DNA of 64,000 nt from Isoetes taiwanensis (lineage: Eukaryota > Streptophyta > Lycopodiopsida > Isoetales > Isoetaceae). Below the pieces are notes generated by a model, which had not been told where the DNA came from, did not search any database, and saw nothing but the letters and a program-made list of their open reading frames with translations. Position numbers and translations under genes: made by a program. Position 1 is the first letter of the stretch. The number at the start of each line of letters is the position of its first letter. The stretch covers positions 587,316 through 651,315 of the forward strand of contig JAJEKV010000161.1 of assembly GCA_021234155.1 (NCBI GenBank), read 5' to 3'. Below, one piece after another: positions 62,400 through 64,000 of the stretch.

Positions 62400-62990
62400 G
62401 TCAAACTTAGGTGGGCCTAGGTGGCATGCATGGGCCTAGGTGGCATGCCACCTAGGCTCAAACATGCCACCTAGACTCAAACATGCCTAGGTATGCCACC
62501 AGGCCCAAGCATGCCACCTAGGCCCAAGCATGCCACTTATGCCTAGTTGGCATGCCACCTAGGCCCAAGTATGCCTAGTTGGCATGCCACCTAGACTCAA
62601 GCATGCCACCTAGACTCAAGCATGCCGCCTAGGCCCAAGCATGCCACCTAGGCCCAAGCATGCCACCTAGGCTCAAAGCATGACACCTAGGCTCAAAGCA
62701 TGCCAGCTAGACTCAAACATGCCACCTAGACTCAAAGCAAGCCACCTAGACTCAGACATGCCTAGTTGGCATGCCACCTAGGCCCAAGCATGCCACCTAG
62801 GCCCAAGCATGCCACCTAGGCTCAAAGCACGCCACCTAGACTCAAACATGCCTAGGTGGCATGCCACCTAGGCATGTCTGAGTCTAGGTGGCGTGCTTGG
62901 GCCAAGTGGCATGCCACCTAGGCATGGCTTGCTAAATGAGCCTAGGTGGCATGCTTGGGCCTAGATGGAATGCCAACTAGGCATGTTTGA
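62400..62990. repeat. Palindromic minisatellite, ~20-bp units
   Basis: About 25 imperfect units of CATGCCACCTAGGCCCAAG or CATGCCACCTAGACTCAAA; flanked at both ends by units in the opposite orientation (CCTAGGTGGCATGCTTGGGC), and with GGCATGCCACC palindromes within. The whole block can fold back on itself. Confidence 0.92.
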
Positions 62991-63561
62991 GTGAAATTTA
63001 ACTGAAATGACCATTTTTTATTCTATTTTTTACATGACACTATGATTTCTTTTCTAAGTGACAAATAACTTCCTACTACCAAAATTTTATTTTATTTTGT
63101 TGGGTGACATTGAAACTTGTTGGGTGACAGCAACGGTAACATACGTCTGGTAACATACATGAATACGCAAATACAGTTTTATACATACATACGTACGTAC
63201 AATACAATAATGACCAATGTAAACGTAAATAGGGATAATAATTAACCCTAAATATGTAGGATACTGACATTAAACACTTTAAAGCATCTAGGAGGTACGA
63301 AATACAGAGAATATACTGTGGGCATAAAGGAAATAATTAATGAACTACCGAAAATGGATAAATATCTTCACGATGCGTGACTTGACGGACACGATATACC
63401 AGCTTACCCGTCAAGGACCGCACGATCTGAATACACTGAACGGTGAAGATCGAATACTAACATATGAGAAATAAGTTTTCTACACATATATATGCACATT
63501 GCACATTCGCGCCATCACTTCACTTCCCCTCCCTCTCGAAAACACACCGCCGGAGACAGCT
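62991..63561. other. AT-rich intergenic region and 5' flank of the last gene
   Basis: No gene seen to about 63480. CATATATATG near 63485 lies about 75 bp before the ATG at 63562 and may be its TATA box; the stretch between is C-rich (CTTCCCCTCCCTCTCG), as plant 5' UTRs often are. Confidence 0.45.
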
Positions 63562-64000
63562 ATGGAGAGGAGGACTGGAAAGAGGGCAAGGATCTCTGAT
63601 CAGAGAGGGGCGATGGCACAGGCCTCTATTGCAAGCAAGCTAACTCGGATAAGAAGCCGGTTAGACAGGGAGGAGAGGATTATTGCAGTGAAGAAGCGAA
63701 TTCAGGACGGAGATTTGAAGATACCAGCCGACATAGGGCCAGCAGAGGTTTATTGTGTCTGCAAGGACTGCAATTGTCACCAGATACTGTGGTTGAGGTG
63801 TGGAGAGTGCAAAAGGGTGCACTGCCCCTTATGTTACCGAGTGCATACGGCAATTTGGATGGCTGAAAACGGCATGGAAGTTGAAGAGGATGCCTGGCAC
63901 AATGAACTGGGGGCCATCGATGCGGCGACAGTTGAAGAAACGGATCAGAAAGCTCAGGCGTGCTTCAACAAAATGTCAGCCGACAGAGCAAGCATGAAAG
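63562..64000 (+). CDS. Cys-rich zinc-binding protein, N-terminal part (runs off the window)
   Basis: ATG at 63562 opens a frame with no stop through base 64000 (146 codons). After a basic N-terminus (MERRTGKRARISDQRG) and a helix (SKLTRIRSRLDREERIIAV) come closely spaced cysteines: CVCKDCNCH, then LRCGECKRVHCPLCYRVH at about residues 70-105, which look like one or two zinc sites. The downstream part is acidic/helical. No family recognised; the C-X-C-K-D-C / CGECK pattern could be a transposon-derived or domesticated zinc finger. No break is seen. Confidence 0.7.
   Translation, partial: MERRTGKRARISDQRGAMAQASIASKLTRIRSRLDREERIIAVKKRIQDGDLKIPADIGPAEVYCVCKDCNCHQILWLRCGECKRVHCPLCYRVHTAIWMAENGMEVEEDAWHNELGAIDAATVEETDQKAQACFNKMSADRASMK

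Overview
The window reads as nuclear DNA of a land plant, probably a large and transposon-rich genome. Evidence: a plant-type LTR retrotransposon with a tRNA-iMet primer-binding site (TGGTATCAGAGC), PIF/Harbinger, MULE and Helitron elements of plant type, TTTAGGG telomere-like repeats, GT-AG introns, and a plant snRNA-type promoter (USE plus TATA). I cannot name the species. A seed-free plant such as a fern or lycophyte is my guess, from the LINE density and the unusual gene content.

Left part (1-28,020): a chain of transposons joined by (CT)n tracts. In order: LINE-1 tail, CT, LINE-2 tail, LINE-3 (nearly complete), CT, LINE-4 tail, CT, Harbinger-1 (5,512-9,189), CT, LINE-5, CT, a unique spacer, CT, Harbinger-2 (13,182-26,123), LINE-7, CT, a 55-bp LINE stub, CT, Harbinger-3 remnant. 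Harbinger-2 is expanded by nested insertions: an inverted LINE (LINE-6), itself split by a gag-only LTR retrotransposon (16,093-22,626; TSD TATTC). Both Harbingers have a split transposase on + and an intact Myb/SANT-like ORF on -.

Middle part (28,020-42,300): tandem duplications (143-bp and 540-bp units), a multi-exon Helitron Rep gene cut off after its Rep domain, about 5 kb without recognisable genes, a small Helitron helicase remnant, a degenerate telomere repeat, and on the minus strand a decayed transposase-like gene with a GHTHDDID motif.

Most unusual locus (42,549-47,092): a four-exon gene whose parts resemble a ParB/sulfiredoxin-fold domain, a possible Rossmann/methyltransferase-like region and an FCP1-like HAD phosphatase domain. 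Each of its three introns, and nowhere else that I saw, carries copies of a palindrome with core CTCGACTCGCGAGTCGAG (13 in all). The reading frame has several single-base breaks, so it is either a young pseudogene or affected by assembly indels.

Right part (47,093-64,000): mostly non-coding. It holds a 1.77-kb MULE with perfect 60-bp TIRs and a 9-bp TSD (52,587-54,356), a second FCP1-like gene with a RING-like finger and degenerate catalytic sites (59,346-61,709), a candidate Pol III non-coding RNA (about 62,229-62,341), a palindromic minisatellite, and the start of a Cys-rich zinc-finger gene running off the right edge (63,562 onward).
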